DNA of 64,000 nt from Flavobacterium hungaricum. Lineage in GTDB: Bacteria; Bacteroidota; Bacteroidia; Flavobacteriales; Flavobacteriaceae. Location: positions 310,001-374,000 of the forward strand of contig NZ_PRDM01000002.1 in the NCBI RefSeq assembly GCF_015182285.1, given 5' to 3'. Shown here piece by piece: positions 51,721 to 60,674 of this stretch. The position numbers and the translations under genes were made by a program. Position 1 is the first letter of the stretch. Each line of letters begins with the position of its first letter. The notes beneath the pieces are model-generated. The model searched no databases and was not told the DNA's origin. It saw nothing but the letters and a program-made list of their open reading frames with translations.

Positions 51721-51752
51721 AAAAAAGCGAGAATTATAATTCTCGCTTTTTT
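51721..51752. terminator. Bidirectional terminator between SUKH and ferredoxin genes
   Basis: A perfect palindrome with a stem of about 13-15 bp including A/T runs (AAAAAAGCGAGAATT / AATTCTCGCTTTTTT) lies between two convergent genes. Confidence 0.9.
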
Positions 51753-51758
51753 TATATT

Positions 51759-52076
51759 TTAGTATTCAGGAGCCAATTCTAACTCTAAACCCTCTAATTC
51801 TGTAGTAATTGGAATCTGACAACCTAAACGGCTGTTAGATTTAACGTAAAAAGCTTCAGAAAGCATTGCTTCTTCTTCGTCTCCCATTTCTGGTAATGCA
51901 ACATCGTTAAGAACATAGCATTGGCATGAGGCACACATGGCCATTCCGCCGCAAGTTCCTTCAACAGGAAGTTCGTACGCTTTGCATAACTCCATAATAT
52001 TCATTGCCATATCAGTAGGAGCCTGTAATTCGTGAATAACTCCTTCTCGATCTTTAATCTTTATTAATACATCCAT
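51759..52076 (-). CDS. 2Fe-2S ferredoxin
   Basis: The 105-residue protein has the adrenodoxin-type cluster motif C-x5-C-x2-C (EGTCGGMAMCASCQCYV) and a fourth Cys in SRLGCQIP. This class usually serves Fe-S cluster assembly or P450/hydroxylase systems. The nearby nifU-like and mrp genes, in the same orientation, favour a role in cluster biogenesis. Confidence 0.92.
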   Translation of the reverse strand: MDVLIKIKDREGVIHELQAPTDMAMNIMELCKAYELPVEGTCGGMAMCASCQCYVLNDVALPEMGDEEEAMLSEAFYVKSNSRLGCQIPITTELEGLELELAPEY

Positions 52077-52257
52077 TTTAACTATTGGAATTTTATTGTA
52101 GGATTTGAAAACGTGTACAAATCCGTATAATTAATTTTAGCGTTTCGATTTCTGTTTTTGGCTTATTCTAATGCAATATCAAAGAAAAAATAGGATGCAT
52201 TACTTTTTAGACACCTTAAATTATGTAAAAACATAAAGTCGAAAACAATCAAACTTG

Positions 52258-52497
52258 CTACATAATATTTACCACTGTTTCAATTTGTGGAGCATATTTT
52301 TTTATTGTTGTTTCAACACCCGCTTTTAGCGTCATTTGATTTACGCTACAGCTAATACAAGCTCCTTCCAAACGAACTTTTACATGTTTGTCGTCTTCGA
52401 TAGAAATTAATGAAATATCTCCACCATCAGATTTTAAAAATGGTCTTATCTCGTCAAGAGCTAGTAATACATTGTTTGTTAATTCTTCTGTTGTCAT
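52258..52497 (-). CDS. NifU-like C-terminal domain protein
   Basis: The 79-residue protein is a stand-alone NifU C-terminal/Nfu domain with the scaffold motif CISC (GACISCSVNQMTLKAGVE) and the start 'NVLLALDEIRPFLKSDGGDI'. It carries and transfers Fe-S clusters. It lies between mrp (148 bp upstream) and ferredoxin (181 bp downstream). Confidence 0.93.
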   Translation of the reverse strand: MTTEELTNNVLLALDEIRPFLKSDGGDISLISIEDDKHVKVRLEGACISCSVNQMTLKAGVETTIKKYAPQIETVVNIM

Positions 52498-52509
52498 ACT
52501 TTTTTTTAA

Positions 52510-52607
52510 TTAGAAAATTTGTCAATTAGATAATTAGATAATATCATTCATTGTCTAATAATCTCCTTTTCTTATTATTTTATTTTGGTTAGAAAATTTG
52601 TCAATTA
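52510..52607. repeat. Identical 19-bp direct repeats in the mrp-nifU spacer
   Basis: TTAGAAAATTTGTCAATTA occurs at 52510-52528 and again at 52589-52607, each followed by ATAATTA-like runs. Partial inverted copies (TAATTGTCA) follow at about 52620-52640. Confidence 0.75.
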
Positions 52608-52645
52608 AATAATTATCTGATTATCTAATTGTCACATTATCTCAA

Positions 52646-53776
52646 TTAATTCTTTTTCACAGCAGAGCATCCCGCCATTGTTGTAATCTTGATAGCTTCA
52701 GTTGCTGGTAAGCTTTCGTTTCTGTTTACTGTTTCCTGTACAACATTTCTAGTAATTTCTTCGAATACTTTCTCAATTGGAGAACCTGTCTGCAATGCAG
52801 CCGGACGACCGTAATCTCCTGCTTCACGAATAGATTGTACAATTGGAACTTCTCCTAAAAATGGAACTTCTAAATCGGCAGCCAGGTTTTTTGCTCCTTC
52901 TTGTCCGAAAATATAATATTTGTTTTCAGGTAATTCTTGCGGCGTAAAATAAGCCATATTTTCAATAATTCCTAAAACAGGAACATTGATATTATCCTGC
53001 ATAAACATTGCTACTCCTTTTTTAGCATCAGCAAGTGCTACAGCTTGCGGTGTACTTACCACAACAGCTCCAGTAATAGGAAGCGATTGCATGATAGATA
53101 AGTGAATATCTCCAGTTCCAGGAGGTAAATCAAGAAGCATAAAGTCTAATTCTCCCCAATCTGCATCAAAAATCATTTGGTTTAATGCTTTTGCAGCCAT
53201 TGGGCCTCTCCAGATTACAGCTTGACTTGGAGCAGTAAAAAATCCGATAGAAAGCATTTTGATTTCGTAGCTTTCAATTGGTTTCATTTTAGATTTTCCA
53301 TCAACAGTGATCGAAACCGGTTTTTCGTTTTCAACGTCAAACATAATCGGCATCGAAGGTCCGTAAATATCCGCATCCAAAACACCAACTTTAAAGCCCA
53401 TTTTTGCAAGCGTTACCGCTAAATTTGCTGTTACAGTAGATTTTCCTACTCCTCCTTTTCCAGAAGCAACGGCAATTATATTTTTTATTCCAGGAATTGC
53501 ACGGCCTTTAATTTCAGGTTTTTCCGGCGATTCTACTTTAATATTTACTTTAACTTTTGCATCAGGCGATATTAAGTCGTGTATTGTTTTTTTAATATCA
53601 TCTTCGGCTCTTTTTTTAATATGCATTGCAGGTGTGTGCAATACTAAATCTACAACAGCTTCGTCTCCAAAAGTAATAACATTGGTTACAGCACCGCTTT
53701 CAACCATATTTTTTCCCTCTCCAGCTATAGTAATTGTTTCTAAGGCTTTAAGAATTTCTTTTCTATCTAATTTCAT
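52646..53776 (-). CDS. mrp: Mrp/NBP35-type Fe-S carrier ATPase
   Basis: The 376-residue protein has an N-terminal MIP18/DUF59 domain (to about 95) and a P-loop domain with VASGKGGVGKSTVTANLA (deviant Walker A), DADIYGPSMP and DLPPGTGDIHL. Family members bind a 4Fe-4S cluster at a C-x2-C; here the only Cys is near the C-terminus (MAGCSAV), so the classical pair is absent. It delivers clusters to apo-proteins. Confidence 0.9.
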   Translation of the reverse strand: MKLDRKEILKALETITIAGEGKNMVESGAVTNVITFGDEAVVDLVLHTPAMHIKKRAEDDIKKTIHDLISPDAKVKVNIKVESPEKPEIKGRAIPGIKNIIAVASGKGGVGKSTVTANLAVTLAKMGFKVGVLDADIYGPSMPIMFDVENEKPVSITVDGKSKMKPIESYEIKMLSIGFFTAPSQAVIWRGPMAAKALNQMIFDADWGELDFMLLDLPPGTGDIHLSIMQSLPITGAVVVSTPQAVALADAKKGVAMFMQDNINVPVLGIIENMAYFTPQELPENKYYIFGQEGAKNLAADLEVPFLGEVPIVQSIREAGDYGRPAALQTGSPIEKVFEEITRNVVQETVNRNESLPATEAIKITTMAGCSAVKKN

Positions 53777-54190
53777 TGTAATGGGCTATTTGTATTGTAC
53801 AAAATCAGAATATAAGATTATCTTTATTTAAACTGATTTCAGGGTGCAAAGATAACAGATTAAGTTCGGAATTAAACGTTTTTTGAATTGTAATTATTGA
53901 TATTGAGATTATTCAAAATTATTCTTATTTAAGAGGCAGCATGCGAATGATTAAAAACAAAAGTTTCACCCTTCCTGTTAAACTCTATTTATAAGTTGTA
54001 ACAATTGTTGTTTTTGTCTAAATTTTCTTCTTTTTTTAAATGGCGTTCTCGTAAAACTTCTTTATATTTGAGTACCCTAAATCGCTGATTCTAAAACAAA
54101 AAAAGTAGACAAAAACTTAATTTTATAAATCTTCTATTGAGTTTTAGATATTTTTTTAAAAGTTATAATTTCAACTTAAACTTTAAAAAT
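53777..54190. other. Divergent spacer between mrp and the L,D-transpeptidase
   Basis: The 414 bp hold no gene. Besides the mrp -7 element, a plus-strand TATATTTG at 54063-54070 is a likely -7 for the transpeptidase gene, giving a leader of about 115 nt. The TTG at 54137 is in that leader. Confidence 0.5.
53847..53854 (-). promoter_or_regulatory. -7 promoter element of mrp
   Basis: The minus strand reads TATCTTTG, identical to the rpsP element at 23876, 71 nt before the mrp ATG. Confidence 0.4.
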
Positions 54191-55786
54191 ATGCGAAATT
54201 TTATTTTTTCAGCGATGCTGATTACAATCAGCTTTTTTGCATTTTCATTCAAGTCGTTTCCAGATAAATTAGAAAATAGAACAAATGAGGTTCTATCAAG
54301 TTATGCTGTCATTACGATTGATGCCGCTTCTATGAATGCATTTTTTAAAAAATATCCAAAACTAAAAAAGTATCAGAAAGACGTTGAGGCTATTTATAAA
54401 GCCAAGCAATACCAATCCATTTGGTATGATGATAAAAACATTTCTGAATTTGGGGCATTATTATATCAGAAAGTAAATGTCCTTAAAGATCAAGGAATAA
54501 ATAGTAAAATGCCCTATAAAGAAGTAATTGATCAAGCATTTAACGAAAGTGACAATATTGTGCCTCCGCAATTGGATACCGAATTACTGCTTACCAATAT
54601 GTACGTTTTTTATGCCAGTAATGTGTATTCTGGTGTAGATCCGGCGACTTTAAAGAAAATTGGCTGGTATCTGCCTGCCAAAACCATTTCGTATGCCAAA
54701 ATTTTAGATTCACTTATCGTAGATACCAATCGATTGAATGAAGATGATTATCTGCTGTTCAATCAATATTACAAACTTCAGGATGCTTTAAAGAAGTATC
54801 GAAAAATAGAAAAAGACAATCTTTGGCAGAAAATTACCATTGACAGCGCCAATTACAAAGATTTAAGACCCGATGATACTGCAATTGCAATCAAGCAGAT
54901 TAGACAGCGCTTATTTGTAGTGGGAGATCTCAAGCAAGACAATAAAAGTGATGTTTATGATGAAGAATTAATGGCAGGCGTTTTAAATTATAAAAGAAGG
55001 TACAATCTAAAATTAAATTACGCGATAACGAGAGATCACATTACACAGCTGAACGAACCGATCAGCAAAAGAATCAAAACTATTATGCTGAATATGGAGC
55101 GCTGCCGCTGGATTCCGACCCAGTTAACAAGAGCAAATGAATATATTATGGTCAATATTCCGTCTTTTAGAATGTTTTATATCAAAGATGGAAAATATGC
55201 GCTGGTCTCTGATATTTTTGTTGGAAATCGCTTAAGCGAAACCGTGATCTTTAGCGGTACCATGGATCGCATTGTTTTTAGTCCCTATTGGTATGTTCCC
55301 AACAGCATTATCCAAAACGAATTAAAATTGCAGATAGCCCGAGATAAAAACTATCTGGCAGATCACGATATGGAGTGGAACGGAGGTAAAGTAAGACAGA
55401 AACCGGGGCCTAAAAATTCTCTTGGTCTGGTGAAATTTATGTTTCCAAATCCCAATGATATCTACATGCACGATACGCCGGCAAAAAGTTTGTTTGAATT
55501 TGAAAAACGAACTTTCAGTCATGGCTGTATTAATGTCAAAGAAGCAAAAGAACTGGCATTAACAATTTTAAAAGATGATCCCGACTGGCCCGCAGCTAAA
55601 ATCGATAAGGCAATGAATGGGGAAAAAGAAACAACCTGCATGCTTAAAAATAAAATCCCTGTTTATATTGGTTATTTTACTGCTTGGGTGCAGGACAACG
55701 GCGAAATCAATTTTTTTCCAGATGTCTACGGAAGAGACGACAGCTTAGACAAACTGCTGTATTCTGATGATGTGACAATGAAGTAA
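54191..55786 (+). CDS. L,D-transpeptidase (YcbB/LdtD type)
   Basis: From ATG 54191 the protein has 531 residues with a signal segment (MRNFIFSAMLITISFFAFSF). A long scaffold region is followed by a peptidoglycan-binding-like helical part (DDTAIAIKQIRQRLFVVGDL) and a YkuD catalytic domain with ILMNMERCRWIP-like lead-in, then FSHGCINVKEA carrying the nucleophile Cys (about 457). His in MHDTPAKS precedes it. It cross-links peptidoglycan stems at 3-3 positions or attaches other groups. SHGCI-N replaces the usual SHGCI-R. An upstream TTG (54137) is less likely as start. Confidence 0.9.
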   Translation: MRNFIFSAMLITISFFAFSFKSFPDKLENRTNEVLSSYAVITIDAASMNAFFKKYPKLKKYQKDVEAIYKAKQYQSIWYDDKNISEFGALLYQKVNVLKDQGINSKMPYKEVIDQAFNESDNIVPPQLDTELLLTNMYVFYASNVYSGVDPATLKKIGWYLPAKTISYAKILDSLIVDTNRLNEDDYLLFNQYYKLQDALKKYRKIEKDNLWQKITIDSANYKDLRPDDTAIAIKQIRQRLFVVGDLKQDNKSDVYDEELMAGVLNYKRRYNLKLNYAITRDHITQLNEPISKRIKTIMLNMERCRWIPTQLTRANEYIMVNIPSFRMFYIKDGKYALVSDIFVGNRLSETVIFSGTMDRIVFSPYWYVPNSIIQNELKLQIARDKNYLADHDMEWNGGKVRQKPGPKNSLGLVKFMFPNPNDIYMHDTPAKSLFEFEKRTFSHGCINVKEAKELALTILKDDPDWPAAKIDKAMNGEKETTCMLKNKIPVYIGYFTAWVQDNGEINFFPDVYGRDDSLDKLLYSDDVTMK

Positions 55787-55791
55787 AATAA

Positions 55792-55826
55792 AAGCCCTAC
55801 GGATTTAACTGAAATCTGTCGGGCTT
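55792..55826. terminator. Terminator between convergent transpeptidase and permease genes
   Basis: Imperfect stem AAGCCC-TACGGATTT / AAATCTGTC-GGGCTT with a short loop; T-rich on both sides. Confidence 0.65.
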
Positions 55827-55848
55827 CTTAAAAAAATGGTCTACAAGT

Positions 55849-58275
55849 TTATTCGTATTTAAGATACTTCAATACATCTATTTTGGTTACCTGATACGCT
55901 TTTGTCAACACTATAAAAAGCGTTAGAAACACAAGAGAAATCAATGCAATACCAAAGGGAACGGGAGAAACTCCAATTCTGAAAGCGAAATCTTCGAGCC
56001 ATTTTTGTAATAAAATATAAGCAGGAACAATTCCGATTCCAAATCCCATTAGACAGAAAAGAATATATTGTTTTGATAATTCTTTTAATAAAATATTGGT
56101 TTCTGCTCCCAACGTTTTTCTAATGGCGATTTCTTTCAGTCTTCTCTCCATCGAAAATGATGCCAAAGCGAACAATCCGAACACAGCAATTATAATAACA
56201 ACCATATTTAAGATAAAAAACAGGTTTTTCTGCTTCACTTGTTCTTCATAAGTTTTGGCAAAACCTTTATTAACAAATTCATAATCAAAAGGATAGTCTG
56301 GGTTTACGTTTTTGTCCCAATATAATTTCAATTTTTCTAACGTTTCTGTTAAATTATTTGGAGAAACCTTTACAAACACATTATTAAAGTTATTCCATTT
56401 TAAAGTTTTAAGATTAATAAATACCATTGGCGGCACTTTGTTTTGCAGACCAGTAATGTTAAAATCTTTTACAACCCCAACGATTTTAAATTTCAAATTA
56501 CCTTTTTCATCTCCCCATCCAGAGGTTACAACAGTATTGATTGGGTTTTTAAGGTTTAATGCTTTTACCAGCGTTTCATTCATCAGCATACTATTAATAG
56601 TGTCTGAGGCGAACTTTGGAGACAAATCACGTCCTTGAACAATTTTGATTTTCATCATATCCAGAAAACCAAAATCCATTTCGACATTTCTAGGCTGTAC
56701 AAAAATACCATTGTGTTTAAAACCAGAACTAGAGTTGGTGCTTCCTCCAAAAGAACCCGCAAACGTAGAAACATCTACAACTCCAGGGATTTTTGCTATT
56801 TCTTGTTTGTCAACCAAATATTGTTCTGTTCTCTTTGATCGATCTGGTTTGTTGTACGGAATCGAAATTACTTGATCACCGCTGAAACCGAGATCTTTAT
56901 TCATCATAAAATTTACCTGAGAATTGACAATCAAAGCGCCAATGATAAAAAACGCAGCGATCCCGAACTGAAAAATAAGCATCGAATTTCGAATCCAAAT
57001 ACCGCTTTTACTTCTCGAAAAATTACCTTTTAAGACTTTTAAAGTTTCAAAATTAGAGATGTACACAGCAGGAAATATACCGCCTAGAATAATAACTAAT
57101 CCAAATATCACAATAAGCTGCAGGTAAAATTCGCTGCCGTTTATAGTCAGATTCTTTCCTAAAAAGTTGTTGTAAAAAGGTAATGAAAGCTCTACAATAG
57201 CAAGTGCAAAAACAATCGCAAGAAGCACCATTATAGCAGTTTCAAAAATAAACTGAGTAATAATCTGCTTTTTGGTTGCGCCTACAATTTTACGAACACC
57301 AACTTCTTTGGCACGTTTTATTGCCGATGCCGTTGCAAGATTAATATAGTTTACGAGTGATAAAACCAGAATTAAAAGAGATAACCCAGCCATGATGTAA
57401 AGCAGTTTTAAATTGCCGACACCTTCAGGAAAATTAGAGCCGGAAGCTTTGGTTCCATGCAGACGAGAAGTCTTTAACTGATCTAGAATAATTTTAATTT
57501 CGCCATTCTCTTTTACATATTGTTCTACCGTCTGGCCGCTTTCTTTGGCATCTTTTACAGTTCGGTTTACAAAGTTTACATTATGCATTTTCTTTAAAAC
57601 CAAAGCAGGATCAATACCTTTTTTAATTTTAATCAAGAAACCGTAATTAAAATTCCCCCATCTATTTTCGTCTCCATCTCGTTTTACACCGCTAAAAACA
57701 TAATTGGGCTCTATAGACGAAGGTCTGGTAATGCGATAAACCGATTTTACGGTATAATTTGAAGATCCGTAAAAAATAGACTTACCAATTGGATTCTCAT
57801 CTTTAAAAAGTAATTTGGCTTGTTCCTCAGAAACGGCAACAGCGTTTTTTTCTTTAAGAATATTTGTTTTGGCTCCTTTTAAAATTTCGAAAGGGAAAAA
57901 ATCAAAGAAATTATTATCACTGACCATTATTTTTTTAGTCAATAATTTTTGATCCCGATATTTGATGATATCCTGATCGTACCAAGTATTAAAAAAACAG
58001 ATTCTTTCGATTTCAGGAATAGAAGCTTTGCAGGTTTCTCCAAACGGAATCGAGCTGGTAGCCCAAGTATCGCCCGTCGTTCCGATTTTGTTCAGTACCA
58101 TGTACGTATCTTCTTTTCCGGGATTCCATTGATCGTACGAATGTTCATTATTCCAATACAAAATCGCGAAAATCACACCCGCAATCCCGATGCTTAATCC
58201 TAAAACATTTAAAAGCGAAAACAGTTTGCTTTGTTTTAAATGGTAGATAAATATTTTAAACCAGTTGAAAATCAT
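55849..58275 (-). CDS. MacB/FtsX-type ABC transporter permease
   Basis: The 808-residue permease has eight expected helices in two FtsX blocks: one helix near residue 20 (LLNVLGLSIGIAGVIFAILY), a large periplasmic domain (45-280), then three (about 290-400), a fourth near 430, a second periplasmic domain, and three at the C-terminus (MVVIIIAVFGLFALASFSME). The motif RAKEVGVRKIVGA and its second copy RRLKEIAIRKTLGA are the FtsX coupling sites. It exports an unknown compound, or acts in envelope stress, with the ATPase and HlyD genes upstream. Confidence 0.9.
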   Translation of the reverse strand: MIFNWFKIFIYHLKQSKLFSLLNVLGLSIGIAGVIFAILYWNNEHSYDQWNPGKEDTYMVLNKIGTTGDTWATSSIPFGETCKASIPEIERICFFNTWYDQDIIKYRDQKLLTKKIMVSDNNFFDFFPFEILKGAKTNILKEKNAVAVSEEQAKLLFKDENPIGKSIFYGSSNYTVKSVYRITRPSSIEPNYVFSGVKRDGDENRWGNFNYGFLIKIKKGIDPALVLKKMHNVNFVNRTVKDAKESGQTVEQYVKENGEIKIILDQLKTSRLHGTKASGSNFPEGVGNLKLLYIMAGLSLLILVLSLVNYINLATASAIKRAKEVGVRKIVGATKKQIITQFIFETAIMVLLAIVFALAIVELSLPFYNNFLGKNLTINGSEFYLQLIVIFGLVIILGGIFPAVYISNFETLKVLKGNFSRSKSGIWIRNSMLIFQFGIAAFFIIGALIVNSQVNFMMNKDLGFSGDQVISIPYNKPDRSKRTEQYLVDKQEIAKIPGVVDVSTFAGSFGGSTNSSSGFKHNGIFVQPRNVEMDFGFLDMMKIKIVQGRDLSPKFASDTINSMLMNETLVKALNLKNPINTVVTSGWGDEKGNLKFKIVGVVKDFNITGLQNKVPPMVFINLKTLKWNNFNNVFVKVSPNNLTETLEKLKLYWDKNVNPDYPFDYEFVNKGFAKTYEEQVKQKNLFFILNMVVIIIAVFGLFALASFSMERRLKEIAIRKTLGAETNILLKELSKQYILFCLMGFGIGIVPAYILLQKWLEDFAFRIGVSPVPFGIALISLVFLTLFIVLTKAYQVTKIDVLKYLKYE

Positions 58276-58314
58276 TTTTCTTATAATTTTATAGTTGTTT
58301 TTGGCTGTTTTGTT

Positions 58315-58386
58315 CTAAATAAGAGTCAGTATTCTGCAGACAAATTCTATCAGAATCACGAATGCGGCAACAATAAATTTGATCAT
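58315..58386 (-). CDS. Possible 23-residue membrane micropeptide
   Basis: An ATG at 58386, 7 nt after the ATPase stop, opens a 23-codon frame ending with TAG 39 nt before the permease ATG. The product is almost entirely hydrophobic (MIKFIVAAFVILIEF ...), long enough for one helix. Position and composition suggest a small subunit or coupling peptide, but so short a frame can arise by chance. Confidence 0.35.
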   Translation of the reverse strand: MIKFIVAAFVILIEFVCRILTLI

Positions 58387-58393
58387 TTTTTAA

Positions 58394-59101
58394 TTATTTA
58401 GCGTCCATAAAAACATCAACATTACGTTGATTTAATTTTTCAGAAAATATAACTCCGTCTTTCATATGAATGGTTCTTTGCGAAAAAGAAGCATCATAAT
58501 CAGAGTGGGTAACCATCAGGATTGTAGCGCCTTTAGCGTGTAAATCGGTTAAAAGTTCCATTACTTCATTACCGTTTTTACTGTCTAAGTTTCCGGTAGG
58601 CTCATCGGCAAGGATAATTTTAGGGTCGTTTACCAAAGCTCTCGCTACCGCAACTCTTTGCTGTTGTCCTCCAGAAAGCTGCTGCGGAAAATGTTTTAAT
58701 CGGTGCGAAATATTTAATTTTTCTGCAATGGCTTCAATTTTTTGTTTTCTTTCTGAAGCCTTTACATTGTTGTAAAGCAAAGGCAGTTCGATATTATCGT
58801 AAACAGAAAGCTCATCGATCAGGTTAAAGTTTTGGAAAATAAAACCAATGTTTTCTTTTCGCACTTTAGCTCGTCCTTTTTCTTTAAGACCAATCATTTC
58901 GTGGTCTAATAATTTGTAACTGCCGTCGTTTGCGCTGTCTAGAAGTCCGATAATATTTAGTAAAGTCGATTTACCGCATCCAGACGGTCCCATAATAGTT
59001 AAAAAATCCCCTTTTTTAATTTCTAAATTGATACCGCTCAAAGCAGCCGTTTCTATTTCTTCTGTTCTAAAAACTTTGGTTAAATTCTGAATCGTGATCA
59101 T
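58394..59101 (-). CDS. ABC transporter ATP-binding protein (MacB/LolD type)
   Basis: The 235-residue ATPase has Walker A GPSGCGKST, Q-loop FQNFNLI, signature LSGGQQQRVAVARAL, Walker B ILADEPTGNLD and the switch His in MVTHSD. The LolD/MacB subgroup is indicated by NIELPLLYNNV and the overall length. It powers the permease downstream. Confidence 0.95.
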   Translation of the reverse strand: MITIQNLTKVFRTEEIETAALSGINLEIKKGDFLTIMGPSGCGKSTLLNIIGLLDSANDGSYKLLDHEMIGLKEKGRAKVRKENIGFIFQNFNLIDELSVYDNIELPLLYNNVKASERKQKIEAIAEKLNISHRLKHFPQQLSGGQQQRVAVARALVNDPKIILADEPTGNLDSKNGNEVMELLTDLHAKGATILMVTHSDYDASFSQRTIHMKDGVIFSEKLNQRNVDVFMDAK

Positions 59102-59181
59102 AATTTTTTAAGGTTTTGAAATGTTATTAAATACGTTTTTTGATTGATGATTGAAATGATTGTTTTTTTTGTTTTTTGTTG

Positions 59182-59273
59182 TTTCAAGTTTCATGTTTAT
59201 GCGGCTCGTTACCTGAAACTTGAAACCTGAAACCTGAAACCTGAAACCTGAAACTTGAAACCTGAAACAAAAG
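59182..59273. repeat. CCTGAAAC short tandem repeats
   Basis: GAAACCTGAAACCTGAAACC-type repeats, with a 7-bp unit CCTGAAA, run for about 60 bp and are preceded by an inverted portion (GTTTCAAGTTTCATGTTT). A similar, shorter run is at 24590-24636. It separates the ATPase and HlyD genes. Confidence 0.75.
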
Positions 59274-59276
59274 AAC

Positions 59277-60515
59277 CTATTCTAATGCGAGTTCTTCGAT
59301 ATCTTTATAATCTGAATAAGAAGACGTAATTACAGATTCTCCTTCTTTTACGCCTTCGAGAACTTCATAATACGACGGGTTTTCGCGTCCTAATTTGATG
59401 GTTCTTCTTTCGGCTTTGGTTCCTTTTACTACAAAAATCCATTTGCCGGCTGTTTCCTGATTAAAGCTTCCTTTCGGGATTACCAGAGTTTTATTTTTCT
59501 CCGATAAAATTAGTTTTACACCAAAACTAAGTCCGTCCTGCAAAGTGATGTTTTCTTTTGATGTGAAAGCCAATTCGACTGTAAAACGCCCGCCTTTAAC
59601 TTCTGGAATTACTTTGGTTACCAAGACTTCCAGATTAGAACCTTTAAATTCTACTTGGCCCTTTAAACCTTCTCTGATTTTTTCCAGATAAAATTCATCT
59701 ACTTCAGCCACAAGTTTATATCCTTTATTAGAATCAATTTTTCCGATGCTTGCGCCGGCTTGAAACGTCTTTCCTAAAACAGGTTCAAAAGAAGTTAATC
59801 TTCCTGTTTCGGGTGCTGTGATCAGGAAGTTTTTTTTGTTATTTCTAAGAATGTCCAAACTTTTTTCCATAGTCTGAATTGAACGATTGATCTGCGAAAT
59901 CTGAACCTGATTGCTCTGTTTTTCTTTTTGAATGCTCTGCTGAATCGTTCTTTTGCGTTCTTCCTGAAAACGAAGACTTTCTTTAAAAGTATTCCAGTCA
60001 TTTTTAGAAATTACATCCTTGTCATAAAGCTTAGAATTCATGTCGTACAATCTTTTCGCATCGTTATAATCATGTTCAATTAAAACAAAATCTTTAGTCA
60101 GGTTTAATTCTTGATTTCTAATATTTAATTTCCCTGTATTCAGATTGTTGATTTGCTCAATAATAGCCGTTTCCTGAGTCAGATAATTCAATTCTGTATT
60201 TGGATTGTACAAACGTGCCAGCGATTGTCCTTTGGTTACCATAGCTCCATTTTCTACAAAAATTTCTTTTACAGAACCGCCTTCGGTCACATTTACCAGC
60301 ATTACATTCAAGGGTTCTACTTTTGCCTGAAAAACAACAAAATCTTCAAAAAATGCCATTTCTGCTTTTTGAATGGTCAATTCTTCGGTTTTTACATTTA
60401 AACTTCTTTTGGTATTAAACGAAAAAAACACGATGGCAGCCAAAGCGAAAAAAACAGCAATTGCTATTGTGACATATCTAAATTTTTTATTTTTACGAGG
60501 AATTATCTTGTCCAT
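59277..60515 (-). CDS. HlyD-type periplasmic adaptor of an ABC exporter
   Basis: From ATG 60515 (MDKIIPRKNKKFRYVTIAIA) the adaptor has 412 residues. It has one N-terminal membrane helix, the first lipoyl half (VTEGGSVKEIFVENGAMVTK), a long coiled-coil hairpin (about 100-230), the second half (ITAPETGRLTSFEPVLGKTF) and a beta-barrel with NQETAGKWIFVV. I prefer 60515 over ATG 60560 because a sigma-54-like promoter would overlap the longer version and the family begins with this segment. It connects the MacB-like pump to an outer-membrane channel. Confidence 0.85.
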   Translation of the reverse strand: MDKIIPRKNKKFRYVTIAIAVFFALAAIVFFSFNTKRSLNVKTEELTIQKAEMAFFEDFVVFQAKVEPLNVMLVNVTEGGSVKEIFVENGAMVTKGQSLARLYNPNTELNYLTQETAIIEQINNLNTGKLNIRNQELNLTKDFVLIEHDYNDAKRLYDMNSKLYDKDVISKNDWNTFKESLRFQEERKRTIQQSIQKEKQSNQVQISQINRSIQTMEKSLDILRNNKKNFLITAPETGRLTSFEPVLGKTFQAGASIGKIDSNKGYKLVAEVDEFYLEKIREGLKGQVEFKGSNLEVLVTKVIPEVKGGRFTVELAFTSKENITLQDGLSFGVKLILSEKNKTLVIPKGSFNQETAGKWIFVVKGTKAERRTIKLGRENPSYYEVLEGVKEGESVITSSYSDYKDIEELALE

Positions 60516-60544
60516 TTCTTTAATAATTTGCTGATAGTCAATAG

Positions 60545-60559
60545 GTAAATACTGTGCCA
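60545..60559 (-). promoter_or_regulatory. Candidate sigma-54 promoter of the exporter operon
   Basis: The minus strand reads TGGCAC-N5-TTAC with the exact spacing of the -24/-12 consensus TGGCAC-N5-TTGC; one base in the -12 GC is changed. Transcription would begin about 15-18 nt upstream of ATG 60515. The adjacent gene is an NtrC-type activator, which would require this promoter class. Confidence 0.5.
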
Positions 60560-60623
60560 TAAAAATTATTATTTGTAAAGCATTGATTTTAAAGAGCCTT
60601 TTAAAATGGATTGAAAAAAGCAG

Positions 60624-60639
60624 TGTTCGATAATGAACA
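60624..60639. promoter_or_regulatory. Palindromic activator site 1
   Basis: TGTTCGATAATGAACA is an imperfect palindrome (TGTTC-N6-GAACA). It resembles site 2 at 12 of 16 positions. It is about 65-80 bp upstream of the candidate sigma-54 promoter. Confidence 0.55.
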
Positions 60640-60645
60640 GTTGAC

Positions 60646-60661
60646 CGTTCGAAAGCGAACA
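60646..60661. promoter_or_regulatory. Palindromic activator site 2
   Basis: CGTTCGAAAGCGAACA contains the perfect palindrome GTTCG-AAAG-CGAAC. It is 22 bp centre to centre from site 1, that is two helical turns, as expected for cooperative binding by an enhancer-binding protein. It ends 14 bp before the regulator's ATG, so autoregulation is also possible. Confidence 0.55.
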
Positions 60662-60674
60662 CAAAACAGAAATC

